Assembly: GCF_016862555.1 (NCBI RefSeq)
Contig: NZ_BONE01000005.1
Span: 1-64,000, forward strand
Origin: Asanoa siamensis
GTDB taxonomy: Bacteria > Actinomycetota > Actinomycetes > Mycobacteriales > Micromonosporaceae
DNA: 64,000 bases
Reading direction: 5' to 3'
A model generated the notes under the pieces. That model made no database searches. It saw nothing but the letters and a program-made list of their open reading frames with translations, and was not told where the DNA came from. Positions 63,721 to 64,000 of this stretch are shown one piece after another. How positions within the stretch are numbered: position 1 is the first letter of the stretch; every line of letters begins with the position of its first letter. The position numbers were made by a program, and so were the translations under genes.

Positions 63721-64000
63721 CTAGTAGTTGACGACCGAGCGAACGGCGGCGACCACCTTGTCGGCGGTCGGGATGACCTCGTCTTCGAGCGCGTCGGCGA
63801 ACGGCAGCGGCACGTTGGCCGACGCCACCCGGCGGACCGGGGCGTCGAGCAGCTCGAACCCCTCGTCGACCACGACCGAGACCAGGGTCGCGCCCCACCC
63901 GGCCTGGTGCGGGTTCTCCTCGACGGTCACCAGCCGCGAGGTCTTGCCGACCGAGGCGAGCACGGTGGTGAGGTCCATCGGGATCAGGCAGCGCAGGTCG
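63721..64000 (-). CDS. 2-oxoacid dehydrogenase E1 beta subunit (C-terminal part, cut by window edge)
   Basis: The frame runs off the right edge, so only the last 92 or so residues are present: LRCLIPMDLTTVLASVGKTSRLVTV, EENPHQAGWGATLVSVVVDEG and LPFADALEDEVIPTADKVV. This is the transketolase C-terminal domain of E1 beta (pyruvate, branched-chain or acetoin dehydrogenase type). First visible gene of the operon with bicupin, SDR and beta-hydroxyacid dehydrogenase; E1 alpha is presumably outside. Confidence 0.85.
   Translation of the reverse strand, partial: DLRCLIPMDLTTVLASVGKTSRLVTVEENPHQAGWGATLVSVVVDEGFELLDAPVRRVASANVPLPFADALEDEVIPTADKVVAAVRSVVNY

Overview
The window is very GC-rich DNA with dense, overlapping genes, GTG starts and many actinobacterial families (SigE-type ECF sigma factor, HelD, septum-formation lipoprotein, MRF-type CobW protein). 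I infer an actinomycete, most likely of the Micromonosporaceae. The left edge looks like the promoter region of a leftward rRNA operon lying just outside the window; its neighbour is tyrS, an arrangement I recall from that family.

Layout. 1-8100: rrn promoters, tyrS, a membrane FKBP isomerase, then an apparent accessory block (zinc-type oxidoreductase, a frameshifted membrane gene with a PadR regulator, two divergent genes for a drug-efflux MFS and TetR with twin operators, and a secreted GHL10 glycosidase). 8100-17000: one leftward chain argC-J-B-D-F-R-G-H plus mpg (3-methyladenine glycosylase), with nearly every stop overlapping the next start and an ARG-box-like palindrome in front of argC. 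17100-21700: two large membrane proteins (YfhO-like, GT39-like). 21800-27900: pheS-pheT, a SpoU/TrmH rRNA methyltransferase and infC-rpmI-rplT, with infC starting on AUC behind a leader that carries an attenuator-like hairpin. 28000-30200: a lipoprotein and a caspase-fold protease with a long Ala/Glu/Arg-rich tail.

30250-33650: an amino-acid ABC transporter whose last gene is MTHFR-like. 33780-36380: an ECF sigma factor with a membrane GerMN protein, then hisE-hisG. 36390-41500: small housekeeping or unknown genes, an alpha/beta hydrolase, an FAD reductase, map and an XRE regulator. 41500-43050: a likely zinc-starvation operon (Zur-like box, MRF-like CobW protein, cysteine-free L31). 43150-47200: a GNAT enzyme and HelD flanked by two secreted collagen-like paralogues. 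47230-54000: an MFS-quinone reductase pair convergent with an HxlR regulator; a CGNR regulator divergent from a DUF427-SDR pair; a MOSC/ferredoxin-reductase fusion.

54100-59600: rpe, a response-regulator/GGDEF protein, an FMN riboswitch and the riboflavin operon ribD-ribE-ribBA-ribH. 59650-60535: a septum-formation lipoprotein, followed by 540 bases of low-complexity repetitive DNA. 61080-64000: a leftward metabolic operon (2-oxoacid dehydrogenase E1 beta, cut by the window edge; bicupin; SDR; beta-hydroxyacid dehydrogenase) of unknown substrate.

Regulation visible in the sequence includes an FMN riboswitch, an ARG box, a Zur-like box, twin TetR operators, and a recurring pattern of a TANNNT -10 box exactly 6-7 bases before the start codon, which predicts leaderless mRNAs for about ten genes. 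I saw no CRISPR array, insertion sequence, prophage or tRNA gene. The most unusual items are the caspase, the HelD locus, the zinc-starvation operon and the MTHFR-transporter operon; no clearly new multigene system could be demonstrated from sequence alone.
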